DNA from: Brevibacterium oceani
Lineage (GTDB): Bacteria > Actinomycetota > Actinomycetes > Actinomycetales > Brevibacteriaceae
NCBI RefSeq assembly: GCF_013623835.1
Contig: NZ_JABKDE010000002.1
Location: 62,001-126,000, forward strand
Length of the DNA stretch: 64,000 nucleotides
Reading direction: 5' to 3'
The notes below the pieces were generated by a model, which ran no database searches, had not been told where the DNA came from, and was given only the letters and a program-made list of their open reading frames with translations. Position numbers and translations under genes: made by a program. Shown here piece after piece: positions 42,755 through 51,522 of the stretch (position 1 is its first letter; every line of letters begins with the position of its first letter).

Positions 42755-43546
42755 TCACATCCCGAGGCGGGAGCGCAGACCATTCCCGGCCAGGAACGTC
42801 GCGGAACTCGCCGCGGTGCGCAGACTGCGATCGAGACCGGCCGTGTCCAAGGGCGTGTTCGATGCAAGGACGACGACATTGCCGCGTCGCCGTCCCTTGA
42901 GGATCGCCGGTTCGGTGGCCGCCGCCAGATGGGCGAAATGCTCCGAGAGGGCGGTGAGGTCCGACTTGAGGGTGCGGTGGCCACCGCCGTCGGGAACGTT
43001 GGCGACATAGAGACCGGAGCTCTTGAGCGCAGCGGCGCAGGAGGCGAAGAACTCTCCCGTCTGCAGCGCAGAGGGCACCGAGTCGTGGTCGAAGGCGTCG
43101 CGGATGATCACATCGAGGCTCTCGGGCCGGAACTTCCCGATCTCGACGGCGCCATCGCCGGCCCGCAGGGACAAGGCGGGGGAGCGGGGAAGGTCGAACC
43201 ACTGCCGGGCGAAGTCGAGCAGCCTCGCATCGACATCGACGGCCGTCTGCTTCGACCCCGGTCGGGCAGCGTCGAGAGCGCGGGCCAGCGCGCAGCCGGC
43301 CGCACCGATGTGCACCGCTCGCAGCGAACCCGCAGGCAGCGAGACATCGATGGCTCGACGCATCCAGTCGAGATATTCGAAGTCGAGACGCTCGGGATCG
43401 CTGAGCGTGATCGAGGACGAGGGGACTCCGTTGACATGGAGGACGTAGGAATCGGCCTCCCCGTCGAGCTTCTCCAGGTGCGCCGTGCCAGTCGAGATGT
43501 CGACCACTTGAGAGCCGGGTGCTGTGTATATCCGTCGCTTCGCCAC
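42755..43546 (-). CDS. Spermidine synthase-like SAM-dependent protein
   Basis: This 263-residue protein has a Rossmann methyltransferase fold like spermidine synthases. VHIGAAGCALARALDAARPG (residues about 78-97) corresponds to the SAM-binding loop, AVDVDARLLDFAR to the acidic motif, and DVIIRDAFDHDSVP to the catalytic-loop region. The usual polyamine-site GGGDG is replaced by GAAGC, so the true substrate is doubtful. Actinobacteria carry several such proteins of unknown function. It is divergent from the DUF4192 gene with a 211-bp gap. Confidence 0.7.
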   Translation of the reverse strand: MAKRRIYTAPGSQVVDISTGTAHLEKLDGEADSYVLHVNGVPSSSITLSDPERLDFEYLDWMRRAIDVSLPAGSLRAVHIGAAGCALARALDAARPGSKQTAVDVDARLLDFARQWFDLPRSPALSLRAGDGAVEIGKFRPESLDVIIRDAFDHDSVPSALQTGEFFASCAAALKSSGLYVANVPDGGGHRTLKSDLTALSEHFAHLAAATEPAILKGRRRGNVVVLASNTPLDTAGLDRSLRTAASSATFLAGNGLRSRLGM

Positions 43547-43757
43547 CCCTCACTTCTATGCCAGTCGCGCCGAGGAGGCAATTCGGCCCGACTCCACGTG
43601 GGGGCGAGACCCCCGACTTCGACGCCGATCGCCTGTGGAGGCAATCCCTCTGTCCACAGGGCGTCGGGCGTGCCTGTTCCGCGCCGAGGCGGATCGGCTG
43701 GAGTGGAGACCCGACCGCAGCGCCGCGGCCACGCACACGAGAAGAGGACACCCGATC

Positions 43758-45068
43758 ATGGAGACACCGGCCCGAACCCCAGAGGACATCATCGGCATCA
43801 TTCCCCACACGTTGGGCTACATACCCCGCGACAGCCTCGTCGCCGTGATCATCGGCACCGAGACCAACGGATCGCAGTCGAGCTCGACGACCCTGCGCGT
43901 CGACTTCACCCTCGAAACCGCCGCAGACATCCTCCTGACCGGCGGCAGCGGGTACGTCGACCTCATCGGTCGGGCCTGCGCGGTCACCGGTGTCTTCCTC
44001 GTCGTCTACGACGAGGGCTACCAGCCGATCACCCCGCTGACGGGAAGCGGTGATCAACCGACCATCGGCGAGGCGGCCGGCAGCAGAATCGTGCCGACTC
44101 CCGCCGAGACAGCCCCCGCCGCGGATGAAGCCGCGGAGACGACCCCCGCCGAGACCACCCCCGCCGAGACCACCCCCGCGGATGGGGCCGACTGCGAGGA
44201 TGCCGCCGTCCATCGCGGGCTCGTCCGCGCCGCCATCGACGAACTCGCCCAGTCATTCGCCTCAGCGGGAATCGACACGCTCTGCGCATGGTGGGTGAGC
44301 CAGGAGCAGTTCGGTCGCATCGACGACGACGGGGACGACTCCACGCCTCTCATCGCAGCGACGACCTCGCCATGCGCCACGGAACTCATCGCTGCGGGAT
44401 CGAATCCGGTCGGCACTCCACAGGAGCTGGTCATCGCCCCGATGACGGCCCAGGCCTTCGCCCACAGTCGACGAGGACACACGGGCGAATGGATGGGCAC
44501 GGACGATGCGTTCGTCATCCTCGCCGATGTCTATGCGCGACTGGACGCGATCCGTGCGGACGACGAACCCATCGACGTGACCCATCTGCATGCGATGCTT
44601 GACCTGCCGACCGTGATGGCCATCGACGCGCTCCTGGCCGAGAAATGGTCACGCGATGCGCTGGAGATGATCCTCAGCTTCGATCACCCGGACTTCCCAC
44701 CTTCACTGGTCACCCGACTCGACGGAGAGCAGCTGTGCGACCGCTCCCGTCGGTTCAGCGCCCGGTCCGAATCGGCGCAGGAGATCGTCGGACTCTCAGC
44801 ACGGGCCCCACGTCCACGAGACGTCATGCTCACCATCGCCTTCCTCAAGGAGTACCTGCCGATGTGTCATCCGCGGGTGCGTGCCGACACCTATGCCGTC
44901 ATCGCATGGTTCGAGTGGGCGTTGGGCGGGTCGACGATGGCGGACAGCTACGCCAGAGCCGCGACCGACATCGACCCCGAACACGGACTGGCGAAGCTCG
45001 TCGTGCGTGCCGTACGGTTGGGATTCCTGCCGCGCTGGCTCATGGAGAGCGAGCCTTCTTCCTTCTGA
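43758..45068 (+). CDS. DUF4192 protein
   Basis: This 436-residue actinobacterial protein starts with the family signature EDIIGIIPHTLGYIPRDSLVAVI. A TTPAE repeat (about residues 127-140) comes from a 15-bp tandem repeat. The C-terminal half has helical repeats ending near FEWALGGSTMADSYARAATD, resembling a TPR-like arrangement. Function is unknown; DUF4192 genes are often near rpoD (sigA) in this group, as here. The ATG at 43758 is preceded by AGAAGAGGA. Confidence 0.85.
   Translation: METPARTPEDIIGIIPHTLGYIPRDSLVAVIIGTETNGSQSSSTTLRVDFTLETAADILLTGGSGYVDLIGRACAVTGVFLVVYDEGYQPITPLTGSGDQPTIGEAAGSRIVPTPAETAPAADEAAETTPAETTPAETTPADGADCEDAAVHRGLVRAAIDELAQSFASAGIDTLCAWWVSQEQFGRIDDDGDDSTPLIAATTSPCATELIAAGSNPVGTPQELVIAPMTAQAFAHSRRGHTGEWMGTDDAFVILADVYARLDAIRADDEPIDVTHLHAMLDLPTVMAIDALLAEKWSRDALEMILSFDHPDFPPSLVTRLDGEQLCDRSRRFSARSESAQEIVGLSARAPRPRDVMLTIAFLKEYLPMCHPRVRADTYAVIAWFEWALGGSTMADSYARAATDIDPEHGLAKLVVRAVRLGFLPRWLMESEPSSF
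44135..44180 (+). repeat. 15-bp tandem repeat in the DUF4192 gene
   Basis: Three copies of GAGAC(G/C)ACCCCCGCC encode consecutive ETTPA units in a linker. Confidence 0.7.
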
Positions 45069-45248
45069 GTCGCTCGGTTCGCCGATTCGCAATGCCGGGA
45101 ATAACGTGCGAAAATTAGGCGTTGACCCAGTCATTGCATGATGGGCGAGCTATGCGTTCGCCCCGGACCGTACAGCGGACCACTTGACTTGGGTCTTAGT
45201 ACTGTCCGAATGCATGGGGAAGTTTCAACGCTCGCGAAAGGTGAACAC

Positions 45249-46691
45249 GTGCCGAGAGTCGACAAGGAATCCACAACGGTGACAGAGAAGTCGGAGGGAA
45301 CTGCCGGCACGACCTCGACCGGTGGATCCAAGACCACTGCGGCGTCGAAGTCCACTGCGAAGAAGACGACGAAGACGTCGAGCTCTGCCGGAACCAAGAC
45401 AACCGCCGCGAAGTCGACGACGGCGAAGTCGGCTGCGAAGAGCGAGACCGCTGCGGCCAAGAAGACCACGGCGGCGAAGAAGACCGCTGCCGAGAAGCCG
45501 GCCGAGACGAAGTCGGCGACCAAGGCCACCTCGAAGGCGACTGCCGCCAAGGAAGCGAAGAAGGCGACCAAGGCGAAGAAGACCGACGACGACATCGACA
45601 CCACCGAGGAGGTCGAGCCCACCGCGGACGCCCTGGCGACCGAGGAGAGCCCCGCCGAAGCGACCGAGACGAAGAACTCGGAAGAGAAGGAGAAGAACGC
45701 CGCCGTGGCCGAGGCCGGCGGATTCATCGTCTCCGACGCCGACGAGGAGGACGCTCCCGCCCAGCAGGTCGTCTCCGCGGGTGCCACGGCCGACCCGGTC
45801 AAGGACTACCTCAAGCAGATCGGCAAGGTGGCGCTGCTCAATGCCGCCGAGGAGGTCGATCTGGCCAAGCGGATCGAGGCAGGCATGTATGCCGAGCACC
45901 TCCTCGACTCCGGCGAGGTGAAGGATCCGCGCGAGACGATGGACTACAAGTGGATCATCCACGACGGTCGGATCGCGAAGAACCACCTGCTCGAGGCGAA
46001 CCTCCGCCTCGTCGTGTCTCTGGCCAAGCGCTACACCGGCCGCGGCATGCTCTTCCTCGACCTCATCCAGGAAGGCAACCTCGGTCTCATCCGCGCCGTC
46101 GAGAAGTTCGACTACACCAAGGGCTTCAAGTTCTCGACCTACGCCACGTGGTGGATCCGTCAGGCCATCACCCGCGCCATGGCCGACCAGGCCCGCACCA
46201 TCCGCATCCCCGTGCACATGGTCGAGGTCATCAACAAGCTCGCCCGTGTGCAGCGTCAGATGCTGCAGGATCTCGGTCGCGAGCCGACCCCCGAAGAGCT
46301 TGCGAAGGAACTCGACATGACGCCCGAACGCGTCGTCGAGGTCCAGAAATACGGTCGTGAGCCCATCTCGCTCCACACGCCACTGGGCGAGGACGGCGAT
46401 TCGGAGTTCGGTGACCTCATCGAAGACTCCGAAGCCGTCGTACCGTCGGATTCGGTGAGCTTCACCCTCCTGCAGGAGCAGCTGCACTCGGTCCTCGACA
46501 CGCTCTCCGAGCGCGAGGCCGGTGTGGTGTCCATGCGCTTCGGACTCAACGACGGTCAGCCGAAGACCCTTGATGAGATCGGCAAGGTCTACGGCGTCAC
46601 TCGTGAGCGGATCCGCCAGATAGAGTCGAAGACGATGGCGAAGCTGCGTCACCCGTCCCGCTCGCAGGTTCTGCGCGACTATCTCGACTGA
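45249..46691 (+). CDS. rpoD: Principal RNA polymerase sigma factor
   Basis: This 480-residue sigma-70 family group 1 factor is also called sigA or hrdB. The first 170 residues are a Lys/Thr/Ala/Ser-rich then acidic extension. Region 1.2 starts [16 protein letters not shown]. Region 2 carries [20 protein letters not shown], and region 4.2 carries [20 protein letters not shown] with the C-terminus [12 protein letters not shown] 45249 is preferred because GAAAGGTG lies 5 nt upstream; in-frame upstream codons to 45138 are less likely. The basic low-complexity N-terminus is typical of actinobacterial principal sigma factors. Confidence 0.95.
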   Translation: MPRVDKESTTVTEKSEGTAGTTSTGGSKTTAASKSTAKKTTKTSSSAGTKTTAAKSTTAKSAAKSETAAAKKTTAAKKTAAEKPAETKSATKATSKATAAKEAKKATKAKKTDDDIDTTEEVEPTADALATEESPAEATETKNSEEKEKNAAVAEAGGFIVSDADEEDAPAQQVVSAGATADPVKDYLKQIGKVALLNAAEEVDLAKRIEAGMYAEHLLDSGEVKDPRETMDYKWIIHDGRIAKNHLLEANLRLVVSLAKRYTGRGMLFLDLIQEGNLGLIRAVEKFDYTKGFKFSTYATWWIRQAITRAMADQARTIRIPVHMVEVINKLARVQRQMLQDLGREPTPEELAKELDMTPERVVEVQKYGREPISLHTPLGEDGDSEFGDLIEDSEAVVPSDSVSFTLLQEQLHSVLDTLSEREAGVVSMRFGLNDGQPKTLDEIGKVYGVTRERIRQIESKTMAKLRHPSRSQVLRDYLD

Positions 46692-46709
46692 AATCCGTCC
46701 GGCTCGCAC

Positions 46710-46740
46710 GGCGGCGTCGCCTCGTCTCGGAGACGCCGCC
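46710..46740. terminator. Hairpin after rpoD
   Basis: GGCGGCGTC (46710-46718) pairs perfectly with GACGCCGCC (46732-46740), 18 nt after the stop. The loop contains a second small GTCTC-GGAGAC stem. There is no T-run. Confidence 0.55.
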
Positions 46741-46756
46741 GAAGGAGCAACAGTGA

Positions 46757-46791
46757 ACGAACGCCCCTGGGATCTCCCCGGGGGCGTTCGT
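46757..46791. terminator. Second hairpin between rpoD and the amidase gene
   Basis: ACGAACGCCCC and its complement GGGGCGTTCGT form an 11-bp stem, 20 nt before the 3' end of the convergent amidase gene. It is a likely bidirectional terminator. Confidence 0.6.
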
Positions 46792-46811
46792 CATCCTCGG
46801 GGCGAAGCGGC

Positions 46812-47651
46812 TCAGTACCAGTCGACGATGCCGTCGAACAGCGCGTCCGCGTACTTCTTCTGCCCGGACTTCGACTCCATGAGCTTCGCCTCGTCCGGGT
46901 TGCGCATCTCCCCGCACTCGACGATGACCGCGGGCACGGAGGCATTGTTGAGGCCGGCCAGATCGGGTCGGCGGCTGATCGCATCCCTGCCGTAGGCGCG
47001 GTTCGGGGTGAAGGTCTTGCCCATCGACGTCCCGATCGACTCCGCCAGAACAGTCGAGGCCTTCTCCGTCTTCTCATCCGCGCCGGGGTCGGCGACGATG
47101 ACGTGAAATCCCTTCGCCGATGTCGACTCGGCTCCGTCGGCATGGATGCTCACGAGCAGATCCGCATCGTCGGCGAACGTGCCGCGTTCGTCGACGCAGG
47201 GGCCGACGCCCTTGTTGTCCTTGCGGCTGAGTACGACGGTCGCCCCCGCATCTTCGAGCGAATCGCGCAGGCGTTGTCCCACCGCCCACGTGAAGTCGGC
47301 TTCCGGGTAGTCCGATTCCGTCGCCGTACCGGTCGTATTGCAGGCCTTCGTACCGCCGCGTCCGTCGGGAACCTGCTTGTTGATCTCGGTCGGGTGTGAC
47401 GCGTTTCCGCCGTTGTGACCGGGATCGATCGCGATCGTCTTGCCCTTGAGGTCGACTTCGGCCTCATCGCTCGCCGAGGTGGTGCTCCCTGTGCCGCGAT
47501 CCCCGCCGTCCGTCTTGTCAGCCGCGGTGGTCTCGGAGTCCTTCGACGTCGGTGCCGACGGAGCGGGGGCGTCTGTTCCGCAGGCGGCGAGACCGGGGAG
47601 GAGGAGAACAGCGGTGAGCAGGAGGCTCGGTGCGAGAGTGCGGTGGGGCAT
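46812..47651 (-). CDS. N-acetylmuramoyl-L-alanine amidase lipoprotein
   Basis: This 279-residue protein has a lipoprotein signal peptide (PSLLLTAVLLLPGLAAC, lipobox LAAC), a Thr/Ser/Asp linker, then an Amidase_3 domain. Zinc-site candidates are IAIDPGHNGG (His), a Glu in EADFTWAVGQRLRD, and SIHADGAE (His); the catalytic Glu is in VIVECGEMRNPDEA. It should cleave the amide bond between MurNAc and the stem peptide outside the membrane. Start 47651 is favoured because GACAAT lies 7 nt upstream; ATG 47660 overlaps that box. It is convergent with rpoD and divergent from parE. Confidence 0.87.
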   Translation of the reverse strand: MPHRTLAPSLLLTAVLLLPGLAACGTDAPAPSAPTSKDSETTAADKTDGGDRGTGSTTSASDEAEVDLKGKTIAIDPGHNGGNASHPTEINKQVPDGRGGTKACNTTGTATESDYPEADFTWAVGQRLRDSLEDAGATVVLSRKDNKGVGPCVDERGTFADDADLLVSIHADGAESTSAKGFHVIVADPGADEKTEKASTVLAESIGTSMGKTFTPNRAYGRDAISRRPDLAGLNNASVPAVIVECGEMRNPDEAKLMESKSGQKKYADALFDGIVDWY

Positions 47652-47658
47652 GGTGTCC

Positions 47659-47664
47659 ATTGTC
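47659..47664 (-). promoter_or_regulatory. Candidate -10 box (GACAAT) for the amidase gene
   Basis: GACAAT plus 7 nt precedes the ATG at 47651 on the minus strand. Confidence 0.45.
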
Positions 47665-47750
47665 CCGCACAACTGCGGGATCTGTCGGTCGCCGTCGGAA
47701 TCGGCTGCCGACACGGCCCGCGGGAAATAGGGTCCCGCGCTCACAGCGAT

Positions 47751-47756
47751 TAGAAT
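47751..47756 (+). promoter_or_regulatory. Candidate -10 box (TAGAAT) for parE
   Basis: TAGAAT lies 22 nt before the GTG at 47779; GAGAGGA in the short leader is the ribosome site. Confidence 0.4.
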
Positions 47757-47778
47757 TTAATCGAACGAGAGGAATTCA

Positions 47779-49890
47779 GTGGAAGACGAAAGCTACGGCG
47801 CCAGGCACCTGTCCGTCCTGTCCGGTCTCGAGGCGGTGCGCAAGCGCCCCGGCATGTACATCGGCACGACCGACTCCCGCGGTCTCATGCACTGCCTGTG
47901 GGAGATCATCGACAACAGCGTCGACGAAGCCCTCGGCGGCCACGGATCCGAGATCCTCATCGAGCTCGCCGCCGACGGGTCGGTCGCCGTGACCGACAAG
48001 GGACGCGGCATTCCCGTCGACATCGAACCGAAGACGGGCCTGACCGGAGTCGAGGTCGTGCTGACCAAACTCCACGCCGGCGGCAAGTTCGGCGGATCCT
48101 CCTATGCCGCATCGGGCGGTCTGCACGGCGTCGGCGCCTCCGTCGTCAACGCCCTGTCCGCCCGCCTCGACGTCGAGGTCACCCGCGGGTCGAAGGTGCA
48201 CAAGATGTCCTTCCGCCGCGGCGTTCCCGGACGCTTCGACGACTCCTCGGGGCAGCCGAGCCCGGACAATCCCTTCGAAGAGTTCCAGGAACCGACCGGC
48301 CTCGACATCGTCGGTAAGGCCAAACGCGGGGCCACGGGCACCCGCGTCCAGTACTGGGCGGATCCGCAGATCTTCCTCGCCAAGGCCCAGTTCGACTACC
48401 AGCACCTCATCGAACGAGCACGGCAGACGGCGTTCCTCGTCCCCGGTCTCGAGCTGCGCATCATCGATCGGCGCGGTGTCGCCCGCGATGAGACCGGAGT
48501 GGTCATCGCCGAACGCGAAGAGGTCTTCAAGTTCGACGGCGGCATCACCGAATTCGTCGACCATCTCTCCATCGACCCGCCGATGACGGACACCTGGCGC
48601 CTGCAGAACACCGGCACCTTCAAGGAGACCGTGCCGGTGCTCGACTCCTCGGGCCACCTCGAGTCCAAAGAGGTCGAACGCGAGGTCGGCGTCGACGTCG
48701 CACTGCGGTGGGGGACCGGGTACGACACGAAGCTCAAGTCATTCGTCAACGTCGTCGCCACCCCGCACGGCGGCACCCACCTCGCCGGGTTCGAGCAGGC
48801 CTGCCTCAAAGCGCTGCGCAAGGCCGCCGACGCCAACGCCCGCAAACTCAAGATGGGCAAGGACAAGCTCGAGAAGGACGATGTCCTCGCCGGTCTGACC
48901 GCCGTGGTCACCGTCCAGCTCGCCGAACCCCAGTTCGAGGGCCAGACGAAGGAAGTGCTCGGCACCGCCGCCGTCAGGCAGATCGTCGCGAAGACCGTCG
49001 AGACCCAGCTCGGCGACATCCTCGCTTCGACCAAGCGCGCGGAGAAGCAGCAGGCCGCTGTCCTCATGGAGAAGGTCGTGGCCGAAATGAAGTCGCGTAT
49101 CTCCGCCCGCACCCACAAGGAGAACCAACGTCGCAAGACCGCGCTCGAGGCCTCCTCGCTGCCGGCGAAGCTCTATGACTGCCGCGACAACGGGGTGGAG
49201 AACACGGAGCTGTTCATCGTCGAGGGCGATTCGGCGATGGGTACGGCCAAGGCGGCCCGCAACTCCGACCACCAGGCGCTGTTCCCCATCCGCGGGAAGA
49301 TCCTCAACGTGCAGAAGGCCACCCTGGCCGACATGCTCGCCAATGTCGAGTGCTCGGCGCTCATCCAGGTCATCGGTGCCGGTTCCGGGCGCAGCTTCGA
49401 TCTCGAATCGGCCCGCTACGGTCGCGTCATCATCATGACCGACGCCGATGTCGACGGCGCGCACATCCGCACGCTGCTGCTCACTCTCTTCTTCCGGTAC
49501 ATGAAGCCGATGGTCGAAGCCGGACGTGTCTTCGCCGCTGTTCCGCCGTTGCACCGGGTCGAGGTCGTGACGAAGCGCGGGACGCCGAACGACATCGTCT
49601 ACACCTACACCGAGGCGGAGTTGCACGCGCTGCTCAAGAAGCTCGAGAAGCAGAAGAAGGCGTACAAAGAGCCCATCCAGCGCTACAAGGGACTCGGCGA
49701 GATGGACGCCGACCAGCTGGCCGAGACGACCATGGATCCGAGCATGCGAACCCTGCGGCGGGTGACGATGGCCGACGCCGAGGCGGCGGAGAACACCTTC
49801 GAACTCCTCATGGGCTCATCGGTGGGACCGCGCAAGGAATTCATCGTCTCCGGCGCCGCCGTCCTCGACGCCGAACGCATCGACTCGTGA
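47779..49890 (+). CDS. parE: Type IIA topoisomerase B subunit (ParE/GyrB2)
   Basis: This 703-residue ATPase subunit has the GHKL ATP site (IDNSVDEALGGHG and DKGRGIPVD, GLHGVGASVVNAL), the transducer domain, and a TOPRIM domain with FIVEGDSAMGTAKAARNSD and MTDADVDGAHIRTLLLT. The C-terminus QRYKGLGEMDADQLAETTMDP is typical. Many actinobacteria carry a second B subunit next to the rpoD/hrdB gene, which favours ParE over GyrB. The TOPRIM loop reads DSAMGTA where most have DSAGGSA. The partner parC is not in this window. Confidence 0.88.
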   Translation: MEDESYGARHLSVLSGLEAVRKRPGMYIGTTDSRGLMHCLWEIIDNSVDEALGGHGSEILIELAADGSVAVTDKGRGIPVDIEPKTGLTGVEVVLTKLHAGGKFGGSSYAASGGLHGVGASVVNALSARLDVEVTRGSKVHKMSFRRGVPGRFDDSSGQPSPDNPFEEFQEPTGLDIVGKAKRGATGTRVQYWADPQIFLAKAQFDYQHLIERARQTAFLVPGLELRIIDRRGVARDETGVVIAEREEVFKFDGGITEFVDHLSIDPPMTDTWRLQNTGTFKETVPVLDSSGHLESKEVEREVGVDVALRWGTGYDTKLKSFVNVVATPHGGTHLAGFEQACLKALRKAADANARKLKMGKDKLEKDDVLAGLTAVVTVQLAEPQFEGQTKEVLGTAAVRQIVAKTVETQLGDILASTKRAEKQQAAVLMEKVVAEMKSRISARTHKENQRRKTALEASSLPAKLYDCRDNGVENTELFIVEGDSAMGTAKAARNSDHQALFPIRGKILNVQKATLADMLANVECSALIQVIGAGSGRSFDLESARYGRVIIMTDADVDGAHIRTLLLTLFFRYMKPMVEAGRVFAAVPPLHRVEVVTKRGTPNDIVYTYTEAELHALLKKLEKQKKAYKEPIQRYKGLGEMDADQLAETTMDPSMRTLRRVTMADAEAAENTFELLMGSSVGPRKEFIVSGAAVLDAERIDS

Positions 49891-49940
49891 GGTGAGGGGT
49901 CTCCATACTCGAGACGGGGCGCGTCAACTCGTCAGGTGAA
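49885..49940 (+). repeat. Duplicated segment around the parE stop
   Basis: ACTCGTGAGGTGA (49885-49897, containing the stop) recurs as ACTCGTCAGGTGA at 49928-49940. A CTCGAGACG motif is also repeated nearby. Confidence 0.6.
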
Positions 49941-50006
49941 ATGACTCGAGACGTGAGTTGAGGCGCTGAGATTCCTCAGGCGAGTCCCGCACGCATCGCG
50001 GGCTGC

Positions 50007-50900
50007 TCAGATCCCGAAGGCCGCCGGAGCGAGGATGAGCGTCGTCGGCACGAGCAGGAGCACCACAGCCAGTCCGATCGACATCAGCCGAACCGGGATC
50101 CTGGCTGAATCCAATGGGCGCGAGAGCCTGCGAATGCGCTGCTTCGAGAGTTCGCTGCGGTGGTCGGGGCTGATGGCAGCGGCCGAGCGCACCGCGCGGG
50201 CGAGGATCTGCGGATCCACATGCTCGCGGGCCTCGTCGTCGGCCATGAGTTCGATGAGCTGATTCACCGAGTTCAGCCCGATCGCCGTGGCGGAGAAGTA
50301 CGGGAGCGCCTGGTGCCAGGCGGCAAAGGGGATGACGAGCACGTCGTGCCGGAAGTCCAGGTGGGCTCGCTCATGGGCGATGACCGCGGTTCGCTCCTCC
50401 TCATCGAGGGCCTCGATCAGCCCGGTCGACAGCACCGCTGTGCCCTTCCTCGGCCCCTTGGGCAGACAGTAGGCGACCACCTCGTCGGTGGTGATGATCC
50501 GGGTATCGGGGTACGTCGCCGAGGGCTCGCTCAGCAGGTGGAGGATCTCATCGTGGCGCAGGCGGGCCCTGCGCGCTGAGTAGAAGGTCAGGATCAGGCA
50601 TCCGAGCAGCCTGCCGATGAGCAGCACGGCGATGATGAGGAAGATCCACGCCATGATCGAGAGCTGGGCGTGGGACTCACCGCGTGCAAGAGAGACGATG
50701 CCCGACGGCAGGCTCGTTGCTCCCGGCGCGACGGCGAAGGCGAGGGCGGCACCGATGAGGGACAGGCCGCCGGAGAGCCCGACGGCCTGCCAGAGGACGA
50801 CCTCTGAGATCGGATCGCCGCGGAAGCGGGCGAGAGCCGCAGGGATCGGCCACGCGAGCAAGAATGCCAACACGGCCAGAATCAGACCCACGATGGTCAT
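50007..50900 (-). CDS. M56-family (BlaR1-like) membrane metallopeptidase
   Basis: This 297-residue protein has three or four membrane helices and a zinc motif HERAH in VIAHERAHLDFRHDVL near residue 177. It has no penicillin-binding sensor domain, unlike full BlaR1. The protein resembles short M56 peptidases that sit beside BlaI repressors in actinobacteria and inactivate them by cleavage. It starts 18 bp after the BlaI stop in the same operon. The ligand or signal is unknown. Confidence 0.85.
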   Translation of the reverse strand: MTIVGLILAVLAFLLAWPIPAALARFRGDPISEVVLWQAVGLSGGLSLIGAALAFAVAPGATSLPSGIVSLARGESHAQLSIMAWIFLIIAVLLIGRLLGCLILTFYSARRARLRHDEILHLLSEPSATYPDTRIITTDEVVAYCLPKGPRKGTAVLSTGLIEALDEEERTAVIAHERAHLDFRHDVLVIPFAAWHQALPYFSATAIGLNSVNQLIELMADDEAREHVDPQILARAVRSAAAISPDHRSELSKQRIRRLSRPLDSARIPVRLMSIGLAVVLLLVPTTLILAPAAFGI

Positions 50901-50918
50901 TGACGTGACCGATCTGGG

Positions 50919-51281
50919 TCAGGAATGTGTCGAGTGATTGCGCCCGAGCAGATTGCGCAGCGCCTTGGTGTCGGCCTCCGAGACGGTGCCGAGGAATCGC
51001 GCGAGCACGGCCTGGCGGTCGGGGGCCTGTGAGAGCATCTCCGTCATCAGCTCGGCGACGTGATCCTCACGAGTGGACACCGCGAGGTAGCGGTGAGGTC
51101 GGATGCTGCGATCGCGGGTGACGAAGCCCTTCTTCTCCAGACGGGAGAGGACGGTGTGCACCGTCGTCAAGGCGAGTTCCCGGTCGGCGAGGACCTCACG
51201 CAGTTCAGCTGCACTCAGCCCGTCATCATGCACCCAGATGGCGTCCATGACGCTGCGTTCGAGTTCACCAAGTGTTCCCAC
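50919..51281 (-). CDS. BlaI/MecI/CopY-family transcriptional repressor
   Basis: This 120-residue winged-helix repressor contains LGELERSVMDAIWVHDDGLSAAELREVL and LTTVHTVLSRLEKKGFVTRD, the DNA-recognition helix. The C-terminal half is for dimerisation (DRQAVLARFLGTVSEAD). GTG 51281 is chosen because AGGA then lies 10 nt upstream and BlaI proteins begin shortly before LGELE. An in-frame TTG at 51290 is an alternative but sits only 1 nt from AGGA. It is divergent from cydA; a dyad upstream of cydA may be its operator. Confidence 0.87.
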   Translation of the reverse strand: MGTLGELERSVMDAIWVHDDGLSAAELREVLADRELALTTVHTVLSRLEKKGFVTRDRSIRPHRYLAVSTREDHVAELMTEMLSQAPDRQAVLARFLGTVSEADTKALRNLLGRNHSTHS

Positions 51282-51466
51282 AGTTTCCAAGTCCTCATCA
51301 TCTGCGAATTGTCGTTGTCATGAGTATATCTCTACAGGCTGTCGAATTCCAGGCGAAGCCGCGCCGATCGGGCTGGGATTCTCTGGCCCGGGCGCTGACC
51401 CGAGGCGCATACTTGGTACGGGGAATCTTGGATGACGGAATGGGGGCGGTCAGGGTTCTACCGCAT

Positions 51467-51491
51467 GTAGAATTCTACGTGACGTAGAAAT
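51467..51491 (+). promoter_or_regulatory. Dyad upstream of cydA, possible BlaI-type operator
   Basis: GTAGAATTCTAC is a perfect 12-bp palindrome at 51467-51478, followed at 51484 by another half-site CGTAGAAA. The minus strand near the BlaI start has a similar TGTAGAGATATA. It lies about 45 nt before the cydA ATG. Confidence 0.45.
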
Positions 51492-51522
51492 ACTGCCCTC
51501 GGGAAACTTGAATGGAGAGCCC

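Noticed and set aside
45122..45212. rpoD promoter from TTGACC (45122) or TTGACT (45184)
   Set aside because: Neither has a convincing -10 at 16-18 nt, so no promoter feature is listed.
45225..46709. 494-codon minus-strand frame opposite rpoD
   Set aside because: It is a shadow of the sigma factor; its Leu/Gly/Arg-rich repeats mirror the Lys/Ala codons of the real gene.
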